A stretch of 33,514 nucleotides of DNA from Blautia sp. (GTDB lineage Bacteria; Bacillota; Clostridia; Lachnospirales; Lachnospiraceae): NCBI GenBank assembly GCA_022777285.1, contig JALFGN010000024.1, positions 1 through 33,514 of the forward strand, read 5' to 3'. The notes beneath the pieces were generated by a model, which searched no databases, was not told where the DNA came from, and was given only the letters and a program-made list of their open reading frames with translations. Positions 1-8,635 of this stretch are shown in pieces. The translations under genes and the position numbers were made by a program. Position 1 is the first letter of the stretch. Every line of letters starts with the position of its first letter.

Positions 1-1434
1 ATTCACACCGGGAACTGTCAGTTGGGGCTTGATCCGGCCGGTAGTCGTAAATCCTCTGCTGGAATGAATAAACAAGCTGTTATTGTAGGCGTTGTAAGCA
101 GCAGTTGTAACCGCATCCTCCGACACACCGGGAATCGTAATCGTAGTATCCGGATCCGGACGAAGAAAGATCACATCCGGATTGGAAAATCCGGTTACAG
201 GAAGCCAGATATGAAATCCGCCCATATTTTGATTTCTGGCATACACCCGGATTTTCCATACTCCAGGAGAGGGTCTAATAAACCGCATAAAAATCAGCTG
301 TGATCCGGAAGCAGTATGGATTACCTCAGAAACCACAAAAATCTGAGAGTCTTCCAGAATAAAGTTCAACGTATCTCTGTAATTGACCTTTACCGGTCTG
401 CGCTGAATCGCCTCTCCCAGTGGCGATTCAAATTCTACTTCATAGATTTCCGGTGGATTTCCCCATAATTCTGTTGTAAATCCCGCAGTACCTTGTGTGA
501 CCAGAATTTCCGCTTCTACAGACATCGATCCTGTCGGTGCCCTGTTAAAAAAGTGATGGGCCCTTCCACTTTCGTTTCCTCCTGCTGTGACCACATAAGC
601 ACCCCAGTAATTGGATATCTCACGAATCATTTTCGATAAAAATGATTCTCCGGAATGTGGACCCTGATTGGTGCCAAGACCAATACAGATAATAACAGGA
701 CGATTTTGTTCCCTTGCAAGCAGAAGCAGATAACGGATTCCCATCATAATATCCGTTTCCTGATAAATCGATCCCTGACCTGTATAAAAAAACAACTCTT
801 TCAAATATTCTTTGGCTTCTTTTAGTTTTACAACCGCAATTGCAGATTCCGGAGCAGCACCGGAAAAATCATTTTCCGAAAGTACACTTCCACAGGCAAT
901 CCCTGCAAGAATTGTTCCATGTCCTGTTTCATCGACAGAGGGCACAACTGCCCGGGGATTTTCCGATTGTAAAGCCCGGTTAATCTCCTCCTGGGAATAA
1001 GCACTTCCGTAAGGAATGTCAAAAGGCGTGGTTCCGGTCTGAATGGTCTGATCCCATAGTCCAAGAATCCGGCTGCTTCCATCGGACCTTCGAAATGCAG
1101 GATGGGTATAATCAATACCGGTATCAATGAATCCAATCAGTGTATTTTGTCCCTTTAATTCCAGAGCCGGCAGATTCTGGACTTTTGTAATACCGGAAGC
1201 TTCCAGACTGACGGTATCCATAAGAGAATAGAGCTTCGGTATCAAAGCATAATACAAACCATTTCTGTAATAATCTTCAATCTGCTGAAATTGCCGCTGC
1301 CTGTGAAACATTCCAAGATGCGCATTAAACAGTTGTACCTGATCTGAAGGATAATCCTGTTCATATCCTGTGTAGACAGGAATGATAAAATCCAGATAAT
1401 CATTGGATAAAATCATTTCACGTATGTCTGCCAT
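1..1434 (-). CDS. Csp-like subtilisin-family (S8) serine peptidase, 3' part missing
   Basis: I translated this gene by hand from the minus strand. It is open for 478 codons and runs off the left window edge. The Asp motif FIDTGIDY lies near residue 104 and the His motif ETGHGTILAGIA near residue 172. A long beta-rich insert follows, then a GRIKPQLTVPGVN stretch, which in this family comes just before the catalytic Ser; that Ser is therefore outside the window. The N-terminal ~100 residues resemble a Csp prodomain, and the insert matches the place of the jelly-roll domain in clostridial CspB. There is no signal peptide, so a cytosolic or spore location is likely. Csp proteases activate the cortex hydrolase SleC during germination, but many Clostridia carry several Csp-like paralogues of unknown role, so germination is only an inference. 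The start is preceded by CGGGGA. It is divergent from another S8 peptidase gene. Confidence 0.85.
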   Translation of the reverse strand, partial: MADIREMILSNDYLDFIIPVYTGYEQDYPSDQVQLFNAHLGMFHRQRQFQQIEDYYRNGLYYALIPKLYSLMDTVSLEASGITKVQNLPALELKGQNTLIGFIDTGIDYTHPAFRRSDGSSRILGLWDQTIQTGTTPFDIPYGSAYSQEEINRALQSENPRAVVPSVDETGHGTILAGIACGSVLSENDFSGAAPESAIAVVKLKEAKEYLKELFFYTGQGSIYQETDIMMGIRYLLLLAREQNRPVIICIGLGTNQGPHSGESFLSKMIREISNYWGAYVVTAGGNESGRAHHFFNRAPTGSMSVEAEILVTQGTAGFTTELWGNPPEIYEVEFESPLGEAIQRRPVKVNYRDTLNFILEDSQIFVVSEVIHTASGSQLIFMRFIRPSPGVWKIRVYARNQNMGGFHIWLPVTGFSNPDVIFLRPDPDTTITIPGVSEDAVTTAAYNAYNNSLFIHSSRGFTTTGRIKPQLTVPGVN

Positions 1435-1526
1435 AAAAAATTCCCCGATTCTTTTTTTATATTTAATGTTGGAAACGATCAGGAAAGAACGGAATATCAT
1501 AAAAGAAACAGGATCTGGCAGGAGCT

Positions 1527-2372
1527 ATGAAAACAAAAACGCTTACAGGAAAACATATCGGAATCGCCATACTGGATACCGGAATTTTTCCACATCGTGA
1601 TTTTTACGGAAGAATCCGTGGTTTTATGGATTTTGTCAATGGTCAAAAGGCACCCTATGATGACAATGGACACGGCACACATGTTGCAGGAATTGCAGGT
1701 GGAAACGGTGCCGCATGGAAAGGAAAATATTGCGGCATTGCTCCGGAATGTGATCTGATCGTCTGTAAAGTACTGGACAAAAATGGAAACGGGGATGCCA
1801 GACAGGTAATCCAGGCTCTGGAATGGATTAAAAAAAATCAACTCCACTATGGCATTCGAATTGTAAATATTTCTGTAGGTACGACACAAAAAAGTACGCA
1901 TGAAGACTTGATCCGGGCGGTAGAAGATGCATGGGATGAAGGACTGATCGTCGTTGCGGCAGCCGGAAATATGGGACCTGGACCTGGAACAATTACGGCT
2001 CCCGGAAGCAGCCGGAAAATCATAACCGTAGGATCTTCCGATATGCTGCTAAAAAATCAGGGAATCAGTGGAAGAGGACCCACCGATACCTGCATTGTAA
2101 AACCGGATATTGTAGCGCCCGGTAATCAGATCATATCCTGTGCCAACCGAATGGAACCCATGCCTTATATGATTAAAAGCGGCACTTCGATGTCTACACC
2201 GGTCGTTTCCGGAGGAATTGCACTTTTACTGGAAAAATCTCCGTCTTTGACGAATCTGAATATAAAAAAAAGACTGCGCACAACCGCAAAAGATCTTGGG
2301 TATCCACACAATCTTCAGGGATGGGGGCTCTTTTGCCTGGAAAATTTTCTGAATGAAAAAAATAGTAGTTGA
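1527..2372 (+). CDS. Small S8 family serine peptidase (subtilisin-like)
   Basis: This 281-residue protein is essentially a bare subtilisin catalytic domain. All catalytic residues are visible: Asp17 in AILDTGIFPHRDF, His49 in NGHGTHVAGIAGG, oxyanion Asn148 in VAAAGNMGPG and Ser221 in GTSMSTPVVSGG. There is no signal peptide, prodomain or membrane segment, so it is probably an intracellular protease, as in AprX/ISP-type enzymes. It is shorter than AprX (about 440 residues). The start has AGGAG five bases upstream. It is transcribed away from the Csp-like peptidase gene, with only 92 bases between the two starts. Its stop codon overlaps the -35 box of the next promoter. Substrate and role are unknown. 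Confidence 0.9.
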   Translation: MKTKTLTGKHIGIAILDTGIFPHRDFYGRIRGFMDFVNGQKAPYDDNGHGTHVAGIAGGNGAAWKGKYCGIAPECDLIVCKVLDKNGNGDARQVIQALEWIKKNQLHYGIRIVNISVGTTQKSTHEDLIRAVEDAWDEGLIVVAAAGNMGPGPGTITAPGSSRKIITVGSSDMLLKNQGISGRGPTDTCIVKPDIVAPGNQIISCANRMEPMPYMIKSGTSMSTPVVSGGIALLLEKSPSLTNLNIKKRLRTTAKDLGYPHNLQGWGLFCLENFLNEKNSS

Positions 2373-2397
2373 CAAATCTTGTATCATTGTATACAAT
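2369..2397 (+). promoter_or_regulatory. Sigma-A promoter of the Re-citrate synthase operon
   Basis: A consensus -35 TTGACA (2369-2374) and a -10 TACAAT (2392-2397) are separated by exactly 17 bases. The -35 overlaps the stop codon of the upstream peptidase gene. The 5' leader to the first gene is about 90 bases. The -10 is embedded in a palindrome, so the promoter is probably repressible. Confidence 0.85.
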
Positions 2398-2405
2398 AAT
2401 ACAAG
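2378..2405. promoter_or_regulatory. 28-bp palindromic operator over the -10 box
   Basis: These 28 bases form a palindrome centred between 2391 and 2392, with a single mismatched pair (2385/2398). The core ATTGTATACAAT (2386-2397) is perfect and contains the -10 box. TTGTATACAA-like palindromes are typical binding sites of FadR/FCD-type GntR regulators, and the second gene of the operon encodes one. I infer negative autoregulation; the effector is unknown. Confidence 0.75.
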
Positions 2406-2493
2406 AAATTCATTTTGTTATTCCTTTAACACAGTGAACCTTTTTTAAGCAAATACTGGAAATTTTACAAAAAACAAACTAGGAGTGATGAAT

Positions 2494-3891
2494 ATGATTA
2501 ATCGAAGTGTCCATATGAATTATCATACAAATCTTCTGGAACTGGAAGAGCATATGTATCCGTTGGTAGATGTAGAAACACCAAACGTCTTCCACAATCT
2601 TTTTCCTTACACAGAAATTCCCAAAATAGCATTCAATGACCGTATTGTTCCCCACCATATGCCGGATGATATCTGGATCACAGATACCACGTTCCGCGAC
2701 GGACAACAATCAAGAGCTCCCTACAGTACCGAACAGATTGTTACGATTTATGATTATCTTCATAAGCTGGGCGGTCCTGCCGGAAAGATCCGCCAGAGTG
2801 AATTTTTCCTGTACAGCAAAAAAGACCGGGATGCCGTTTATAAATGTCTGGAAAGAGGTTACAAATTCCCGGAAGTAACCAGCTGGATTCGTGCAAGCAA
2901 AAAAGACTTTGAACTGGTAAAAGATATCGGTCTGAAAGAAACCGGAATTCTTGTCAGCTGTTCCGATTATCATATTTTTTATAAAATGAAAATGACCAGA
3001 AAACAGGCGATGGAACATTATCTCAGTGTCATCCGGGAATGTCTGGAGACCGGAATCAGCCCAAGATGCCATCTGGAAGATATTACCCGCGCGGACATCT
3101 ACGGTTATGTAATTCCATTCTGTCTGGAACTCACAAAACTGATGGAAGAGTATTCCATTCCTATCAAAGTACGTTGCTGTGACACCATGGGTTACGGAGT
3201 CAACTATCCGGGTGCTGTAATTCCACGTTCGATTCCAGGAATTATCTATGGTATTATGACCCATGCAGGATTTCCTTCCGAACTGATTGAGTTCCATGGA
3301 CATAATGATTTTTATAAAGCAGTAAGTAATTCCACAACTGCATGGCTGTATGGAGCCAGCGGCATAAACTGTTCTTTATTCGGAATCGGAGAGAGAACCG
3401 GAAATACCCCACTGGAAGCAATGGTATTTGAATATGCACAGTTAAAAGGTACACTGGATGGTATGGACACCACCGTTATCACAGAATTGGCAGATTATTA
3501 CAAAAAAGAAATCGGTTATACCGTTCCGTCCCAGACACCATTCGTAGGAAGTGCATTCAATGTGACACGTGCCGGAATCCATGCAGACGGACTGTTAAAG
3601 AATGAAGAAATCTATAATATTTTTGATACAAAAAAATTCCTCAATAAAGCACCTCAGGTGGCAGTATCCAATACTTCCGGTCTTGCAGGAATTGCACACT
3701 GGATCAATAATCATTATCAGCTGGAAGGCGAAAGCGCAGTTGATAAAAACTGTGAACTGGTAAAAATGGTAAAAGCATGGGTGGACAAAGAATATGAAGA
3801 CGGCCGTGTAACCGTACTTACCGATGATGAACTGATTGCTGTAATCGAAGAAAGCTGTCAGCGCCTGAATATCCAGTTGCAGGATGAATAG
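2494..3891 (+). CDS. Probable Re-citrate synthase (DRE-TIM metallolyase family)
   Basis: This 465-residue protein belongs to the DRE-TIM metallolyase family, with the signature TDTTFRDGQQ near residue 68, HLEDITRAD in the middle and the metal-binding HGHND. It lacks the C-terminal LeuA regulatory domain of isopropylmalate synthase. The N-terminal part (PNVFHNLFPYTEIPKIAF) resembles the Re-face citrate synthase of Clostridium kluyveri, which condenses acetyl-CoA with oxaloacetate. An isocitrate dehydrogenase gene two genes downstream supports citrate synthesis over leucine or citramalate synthesis. I chose ATG 2494 because AGGAG (2481-2485) is then eight bases away; GTG 2485 and ATG 2488 are too close. 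Automatic annotation may call it 2-isopropylmalate or homocitrate synthase. The assignment is good but would need an assay. Confidence 0.8.
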   Translation: MINRSVHMNYHTNLLELEEHMYPLVDVETPNVFHNLFPYTEIPKIAFNDRIVPHHMPDDIWITDTTFRDGQQSRAPYSTEQIVTIYDYLHKLGGPAGKIRQSEFFLYSKKDRDAVYKCLERGYKFPEVTSWIRASKKDFELVKDIGLKETGILVSCSDYHIFYKMKMTRKQAMEHYLSVIRECLETGISPRCHLEDITRADIYGYVIPFCLELTKLMEEYSIPIKVRCCDTMGYGVNYPGAVIPRSIPGIIYGIMTHAGFPSELIEFHGHNDFYKAVSNSTTAWLYGASGINCSLFGIGERTGNTPLEAMVFEYAQLKGTLDGMDTTVITELADYYKKEIGYTVPSQTPFVGSAFNVTRAGIHADGLLKNEEIYNIFDTKKFLNKAPQVAVSNTSGLAGIAHWINNHYQLEGESAVDKNCELVKMVKAWVDKEYEDGRVTVLTDDELIAVIEESCQRLNIQLQDE

Positions 3892-3911
3892 TAGGAGAGA
3901 AGGAAAAAGAA

Positions 3912-4577
3912 ATGGCAGCAAATGGAAAATCCCTCAGAGGACAGGTCTTTGACAAAATACGTTCGGATATTCTCAAAGGAAGATATCAAAAAGGAGACGA
4001 ACTTGTAGAGTGTACCATAGGAAAAGAGATGGGAGTGAGCCGTACACCGGTACGGGAGGCCATTCGTCAGCTGGAACTGGAAGGTCTGGTTCAGCTGATT
4101 CCCAACAAAGGCGCTTTCGTCACAGGTATTTCTGCAAGTGATGTAAGAGACATTTATCTGATACGCTCCAGACTGGAAGGACTTGCAGCCCGCATGGCTG
4201 CAGAACATATTTCCTCTGAGCAGCTGGCGGAAATGGAAGAGACCATTGTCTTGTCGGATTATCATGTAAAAAAAGAACATTTTGAACAGGTTTGCGAAAT
4301 GGATGGGAAATTCCATAAATTACTATATGCTGCTTCCGGCAGCCGGATTCTGGAACATACCCTTACCGATTTTCATCAGTATGTACAGAGAGTCCGCATG
4401 GCATCCATTACCAATCGGATACGGATGCATAAATCCAATTCTGAACATGAAAAGATTCTGGAAGCAATCCGGAACAAGGATGGAGATCAGGCTGAAAAAG
4501 TTGCTGCAGAACATATTTCCAATACGGTTGAGAATTTGAAACAATACGATTTGGATCGCATTTTACAGGAAAAATAA
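3912..4577 (+). CDS. GntR family regulator with FCD ligand domain
   Basis: This 221-residue regulator has an N-terminal GntR winged helix (residues ~5-72, with MGVSRTPVREAIRQLELEGLV as recognition part, split here by the usual wing) followed by an all-helical FCD domain (~80-212). The FCD domain shows the usual metal or ligand residues in DGKFHKLLY, SNSEHEKIL and AEHISNTVENL. It sits 20 bases after the Re-citrate synthase gene and 27 before isocitrate dehydrogenase, with AGGAGAGAAGG as ribosome binding site. FCD regulators usually sense small organic acids, so citrate, isocitrate or 2-oxoglutarate are natural candidates; this is inference. Its likely target is the palindrome at 2378-2405 at the head of its own operon. 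Confidence 0.92.
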   Translation: MAANGKSLRGQVFDKIRSDILKGRYQKGDELVECTIGKEMGVSRTPVREAIRQLELEGLVQLIPNKGAFVTGISASDVRDIYLIRSRLEGLAARMAAEHISSEQLAEMEETIVLSDYHVKKEHFEQVCEMDGKFHKLLYAASGSRILEHTLTDFHQYVQRVRMASITNRIRMHKSNSEHEKILEAIRNKDGDQAEKVAAEHISNTVENLKQYDLDRILQEK

Positions 4578-4604
4578 TGGTTGAGTAGAAGGGAGAACAA
4601 CAAA

Positions 4605-5816
4605 ATGGAAAAAATCAAGATGACTACCCCTCTTGTGGAAATGGACGGAGATGAAATGACCAGAATCCTTTGGAAAATAATCAAAGAAGAACTTCTGGAG
4701 CCATATATCGATCTGAATACAGAATATTATGATCTGGGTCTGGAATACAGAAATGAGACCAATGACCAGGTAACCATAGACGCAGCCAATGCCACAAAGA
4801 AATATAAAGTTGCTGTCAAATGTGCAACCATTACACCAAATGCTGCACGTATGGAGGAATATCACCTGAAAGAAATGTATAAAAGCCCAAACGGAACCAT
4901 TCGTTCCATGCTGGACGGAACCGTATTTCGAACTCCGATCATAGTAAAAGGCATTGAGCCTTGTGTAACAAACTGGAAAAAGCCGATTACACTTGCAAGA
5001 CATGCCTATGGAGATGTTTACAAAAATACCGAAATGATCATTCCGGGACCTGGAAAAGTAGAACTGGTTTACACTGCAGAAGATGGAACAGAAACAAGAG
5101 AACTGATACATAATTTTACCGGTGCTGGGGTTGCACAGGGGATGCATAACTTAAATGATTCCATTGAAAGTTTTGCAAGAAGCTGTTTTAGCTATGCACT
5201 TTCTACAAAACAGGATTTGTGGTTTTCTACCAAAGACACCATTTCCAAAAAATACGATCATACATTCAAGGATATTTTCCAGGAAATCTATGATACAGAA
5301 TATAAAGAAGCATTTGAAAAGGCAGGTATTACTTATTTCTACACCCTCATTGATGATGCAGTTGCTCGTGTTATGAAAGCAGAAGGCGGATTTATCTGGG
5401 CTTGCAAAAATTACGATGGTGATGTTATGAGTGATATGGTCTCTTCCGCGTTTGGATCTCTTGCTATGATGACTTCCGTGCTGGTATCTCCAAACGGTTA
5501 TTTTGAATACGAAGCTGCACACGGAACGGTACAGCGTCATTATTATAAACATCTCAAAGGAGAGGAGACATCCACAAACTCCGTAGCAACGATTTTTGCA
5601 TGGACAGGCGCTTTAAGAAAGCGTGGAGAACTGGATGAAAATCCGGAACTTCAGAAATTTGCCGATTGTCTGGAACAGGCAACCCTGAACACCATCGAAA
5701 ACGGGAAGATGACAAAAGACCTGGCTCTGATTACTTCCATTGCAAATCCGACCGTATTAAACAGTCGTGATTTCATTCTTGCAATCAGAGAAGAACTGAA
5801 GCATTTATATCAGTAA
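4605..5816 (+). CDS. icd: NADP-dependent isocitrate dehydrogenase
   Basis: This 403-residue enzyme oxidatively decarboxylates isocitrate to 2-oxoglutarate. It belongs to the homodimeric subfamily that includes eukaryotic IDH1 and Thermotoga IDH. The isocitrate-binding stretch [20 protein letters not shown], the metal-site region [17 protein letters not shown] and the NADP-contact region HGTVQRHYY with [14 protein letters not shown] are all present. I place the start at ATG 4605, nine bases after GGGAG; a start eight codons upstream has no ribosome binding site. It is the last gene of the citrate operon, before a bidirectional terminator. No aconitase gene lies in this operon, so that step must be encoded elsewhere. 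The likely role is supplying 2-oxoglutarate and NADPH for glutamate synthesis. Confidence 0.95.
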   Translation: MEKIKMTTPLVEMDGDEMTRILWKIIKEELLEPYIDLNTEYYDLGLEYRNETNDQVTIDAANATKKYKVAVKCATITPNAARMEEYHLKEMYKSPNGTIRSMLDGTVFRTPIIVKGIEPCVTNWKKPITLARHAYGDVYKNTEMIIPGPGKVELVYTAEDGTETRELIHNFTGAGVAQGMHNLNDSIESFARSCFSYALSTKQDLWFSTKDTISKKYDHTFKDIFQEIYDTEYKEAFEKAGITYFYTLIDDAVARVMKAEGGFIWACKNYDGDVMSDMVSSAFGSLAMMTSVLVSPNGYFEYEAAHGTVQRHYYKHLKGEETSTNSVATIFAWTGALRKRGELDENPELQKFADCLEQATLNTIENGKMTKDLALITSIANPTVLNSRDFILAIREELKHLYQ

Positions 5817-5827
5817 AAATCACCTAT

Positions 5828-5867
5828 AAAAAATGGAAGAGCGTTAAGCCAGCTCTTCCCATTTTTC
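5828..5867. terminator. Bidirectional intrinsic terminator between icd and the ABC-F gene
   Basis: An 8-bp stem (GGAAGAGC 5835-5842 with GCTCTTCC 5852-5859) has an A-run on its left (5828-5833) and a T-run on its right (5862-5866). It can therefore end transcription from both sides. The stop codon of the convergent ABC-F gene lies in the loop. Confidence 0.7.
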
Positions 5868-7751
5868 ATATAATTCTTCTAATTGTTGTGCAATTTCTGC
5901 TTTTTCATTGGAAAGCTTAACACATTCTGCTACGTTGACGGCTACTCTTGGATCGGACATTTCTTCATCAATTTCTTTGTCTCTGGTTTCCAGCTTTTCA
6001 ATTTCTGCCTCCGTTTTTTTCAGGTCATTTTCTCTTTTTCGCAGCCTTGCCTGTTCTTCTTTTTGTTGTTTCCAATCCAATTTTGTTGCAGATTCTTTCT
6101 GTTCCGTGTTTTCTATTTCCAATCCCGGCGCATAGATTTGTGTCAGTTCTTCTCTTTTTTCCAGATAATAATCGTAGTTTCCTATGTAGTTTACCATATT
6201 CTGATTGGTCAGTTCCAGAATTCTGGTAGCCGTTTTATTGATAAAATAACGGTCATGAGATACATAAAGTACCGTACCGGTATAGTTATTCAAAGCTTCC
6301 TCCAGAATCTCTTTTGACAGAATATCCAGGTGGTTGGTCGGCTCATCCAGAATCAGAAAATTCGCTTCTGACAACATGAGTTTTGCGAGCGATACGCGTC
6401 CTCTTTCTCCGCCGCTTAAAGAGGAAATCTGTTTAAATACATCATCTCCGGTAAACAGAAAAGCAGCAAGAAGATTTCGGATTTCTGTATTCGTAAGCTT
6501 CGGATAAGCATCGGATATTTCATCAAATATGGTCTTTTCCATGTGCAACACATGATGTTCCTGATCGTAATATCCAATATGCACTTTGCTTCCAAGAGAA
6601 AAGGTACCGGAATCTGCCGGTATCACCTGATTTAAAATCTTTAAGATTGTAGTTTTTCCAGTCCCATTACTGCCAATGATGGCTACCCGCTCTCCTCGTT
6701 TGATGGAAAAATTCAAATCAGAAAACAAAGGGAGACCAGGGAATGCTTTGCTTAAATGTTCTACTTCCAGAACATCATTTCCACTGACCACTCTGGGCTC
6801 CAGACGGATACGCATGGAAGCATTCAGTTCGGTTGGTTTATCCAGTACTTCCATCTTTTCCAACATTTTTTCCCGGCTTTCCGCTCTGCGGATGGATTTT
6901 TCACGATTGAATTGTTTCAGTCTGGTAATCACTTCTTCCTGATGGCGGATTTCCTGCTGCTGATTCAAATACGCCTGATAAGCTTCTTTGCGCAGCATCG
7001 CTTTCTTTTCACTATAGGCAGAATAATTTCCTGTAAAAGAAGAAACCTTTCCATTATCAATTTCGATGACCTTAGATACGATTTTATCCAGAAAATACCG
7101 GTCATGAGAAACGATCAGTACAGCTCCCGGATAATTCAGAAGATACGTTTCCAGCCATGCAATGGAATCCATATCCAGATGGTTGGTTGGCTCATCCAGC
7201 AAGATGATATCCGGCTTGGAAAGCAGCAATCGACCAAGTGCCACACGTGTTTTCTGCCCGCCGGACAAGGTGGATACTGGTTTCTCAAACTCACTCTCCG
7301 GAAATCCCAGACCTTTCAGCACCCCGATCAGTTCACTTTTATATGCATATCCATTTTCCATTTCAAAGTCATGCGTCAGACGGGAATACAATTCCATTAA
7401 ATATTCCAATTCCTCACCTTTTGCATGTTTCATTTGTTTCTCGGTTTCCCGCATGTGCAGTTCCATATCCAAAATATGCTGCTTTACTTGAAGCAAAGAA
7501 TCGTAGATGGTCAGTTCACTGTCCAATTCCTGGTGCTGAGCCAGATAGCCTATGGTTTTTCCCCTGGAAAGAATCACCTCCCCTTTATCTGCAGGTATTT
7601 CCTGCATGATAATACGAAGAAGGGTTGTCTTTCCCGCTCCGTTGATTCCGACCATCGCCGCTTTTTCCCGATCCTCTATATGAAAAGAGGCATCCCGAAT
7701 CAAAGTTGCCCCTCCAAATGATTTTTCAATATCCTGACATGCCAGTATCAT
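5844..7751 (-). CDS. ydiF: ABC-F family ATPase (YdiF-like), ribosome-associated
   Basis: This 635-residue protein has two ABC ATPase domains and no membrane segments, as expected for the ABC-F family. Walker A motifs are GINGAGKTT (~36) and GSNGTGKTT (~360). Signatures are LSGGQKTRV and LSGGERGRV, with Walker B LLDEPTNHLD and LILDEPTNHLD. The linker between the domains (~240-320) is charged and helical, as in proteins that reach into the ribosomal E site. The C-terminus (~545-635) is a coiled coil. Close similarity to Bacillus subtilis YdiF at the N-terminus and the position next to rex, as in Bacillus, support this orthology. Other ABC-F subtypes (Uup, YfmR) are less likely. A role in antibiotic resistance cannot be read from the sequence. 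AAAGGAG lies seven bases before the start. Confidence 0.9.
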   Translation of the reverse strand: MILACQDIEKSFGGATLIRDASFHIEDREKAAMVGINGAGKTTLLRIIMQEIPADKGEVILSRGKTIGYLAQHQELDSELTIYDSLLQVKQHILDMELHMRETEKQMKHAKGEELEYLMELYSRLTHDFEMENGYAYKSELIGVLKGLGFPESEFEKPVSTLSGGQKTRVALGRLLLSKPDIILLDEPTNHLDMDSIAWLETYLLNYPGAVLIVSHDRYFLDKIVSKVIEIDNGKVSSFTGNYSAYSEKKAMLRKEAYQAYLNQQQEIRHQEEVITRLKQFNREKSIRRAESREKMLEKMEVLDKPTELNASMRIRLEPRVVSGNDVLEVEHLSKAFPGLPLFSDLNFSIKRGERVAIIGSNGTGKTTILKILNQVIPADSGTFSLGSKVHIGYYDQEHHVLHMEKTIFDEISDAYPKLTNTEIRNLLAAFLFTGDDVFKQISSLSGGERGRVSLAKLMLSEANFLILDEPTNHLDILSKEILEEALNNYTGTVLYVSHDRYFINKTATRILELTNQNMVNYIGNYDYYLEKREELTQIYAPGLEIENTEQKESATKLDWKQQKEEQARLRKRENDLKKTEAEIEKLETRDKEIDEEMSDPRVAVNVAECVKLSNEKAEIAQQLEELYEKWEELA

Positions 7752-7783
7752 AACATTCTCCTTTAATTCTCTTTCTTAAAACA

Positions 7784-7811
7784 ATTATAGCGAAAAATTC
7801 AGATTTGACAA
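7784..7811 (-). promoter_or_regulatory. Promoter of the ABC-F gene
   Basis: Read on the minus strand, TTGTCA (7806-7811) and a perfect TATAAT (7784-7789) are separated by 16 bases. The 5' leader is about 25-30 bases. Confidence 0.7.
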
Positions 7812-7842
7812 CAGATATTTCCCACAATTTCATGAATTGTAT

Positions 7843-7871
7843 TTGACTTTATTTTAACAATTATATATAAT
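7843..7871 (+). promoter_or_regulatory. Promoter of rex
   Basis: TTGACT (7843-7848) and a perfect TATAAT (7866-7871) are separated by 17 bases. A TTAACAA half-site of the clostridial Rex operator type covers 7854-7860 between the boxes. The other half is poorly matched, so autoregulation is only a possibility. Confidence 0.8.
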
Positions 7872-7923
7872 AAGAATAGATTGTGTTGTTCTTGAATTTA
7901 TGGGGAACAAGGAGGGTAAAGTC

Positions 7924-8568
7924 GTGGACGAAAAAAACATTTCAAGAGCTGTAATCAGAAGACTTCCTCGTTATTATCGGTACCTGGGGGAACTTCTTGA
8001 AGAAGGTGTTGAAAGAATTTCTTCCAATGAATTGAGTTCAAAAATGCACGTGACTGCATCACAGATTCGTCAGGATTTAAACAATTTCGGAGGATTCGGA
8101 CAACAGGGCTATGGATACAACGTCCCTTATCTGTATACAGAAATCGGAAAGATTCTTGGTCTTGACCATATGCATCATATGATCATCATCGGTGCGGGAA
8201 ATCTTGGGCAGGCTCTGGCCAATTATGTGCAATTTGAAAAACGAGGATTTATGGTGGTCGGAATTTTTGATATCAATCCTGTATTAAAAGGAATTTCTAT
8301 CCGTGGAAATGAAATTCGTATGATGAATGAACTCCCTGAATTTCTGCGGACCAATGACGTACAGATCGCTGCACTGACTCTGCCAAAGTCCAATGCGGCA
8401 GAAACAGCTAAAATTCTTGTAGAGAATGGCATCAAAGCCATCTGGAATTTCGCACATCTGGATCTTTCTGTTCCGGAAGATGTCATTGTAGAAAATGTAC
8501 ACCTGTCGGAAAGTTTAATGCGTTTATCTTATAATCTGAACCGGTATGTAACAGAACATAAGAAATGA
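7924..8568 (+). CDS. rex: Redox-sensing transcriptional repressor Rex
   Basis: Rex senses the NADH/NAD+ ratio and represses fermentation and respiration genes when NADH is low. The 214-residue protein has an N-terminal winged helix (VTASQIRQDLNNFGGFGQQGYGY, residues ~43-66, interrupted here only by description) and a Rossmann domain with GAGNLGQAL. The C-terminal helix VHLSESLMRLSYNLN fits the domain-swapped dimer. I choose GTG 7924 as start because AAGGAGG (7909-7915) lies eight bases upstream; the ATG at 7900 is in frame but would place that site inside the gene. The gene is divergent from the ABC-F gene and followed by a strong terminator. Confidence 0.95.
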   Translation: MDEKNISRAVIRRLPRYYRYLGELLEEGVERISSNELSSKMHVTASQIRQDLNNFGGFGQQGYGYNVPYLYTEIGKILGLDHMHHMIIIGAGNLGQALANYVQFEKRGFMVVGIFDINPVLKGISIRGNEIRMMNELPEFLRTNDVQIAALTLPKSNAAETAKILVENGIKAIWNFAHLDLSVPEDVIVENVHLSESLMRLSYNLNRYVTEHKK

Positions 8569-8569
8569 G

Positions 8570-8607
8570 AAAAAGCTGCTGCGAAAGAAATTTTGCGGCA
8601 GCTTTTT
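8570..8607 (+). terminator. Intrinsic terminator after rex
   Basis: A 10-bp stem (AAAAAGCTGC 8570-8579 with GCAGCTTTTT 8598-8607) extends inward by further pairs and ends in five T. It begins two bases after the rex stop. The next gene starts 28 bases further on with no clear promoter, so partial readthrough is likely. Confidence 0.8.
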
Positions 8608-8635
8608 GCCGGTCTTCGGCTCAAGGAGGAAAAAC

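Noticed and set aside
828..1136. Minus-strand frame of 102 codons and the plus-strand frames over 1-1000
   Set aside because: They are shadows of the Csp-like peptidase gene, which shows clear family motifs in its own frame.
7843..7860. Rex operator between the boxes of the rex promoter
   Set aside because: Only one half (TTAACAA) matches the clostridial consensus; the other half shares just three bases. Not enough to call autoregulation.
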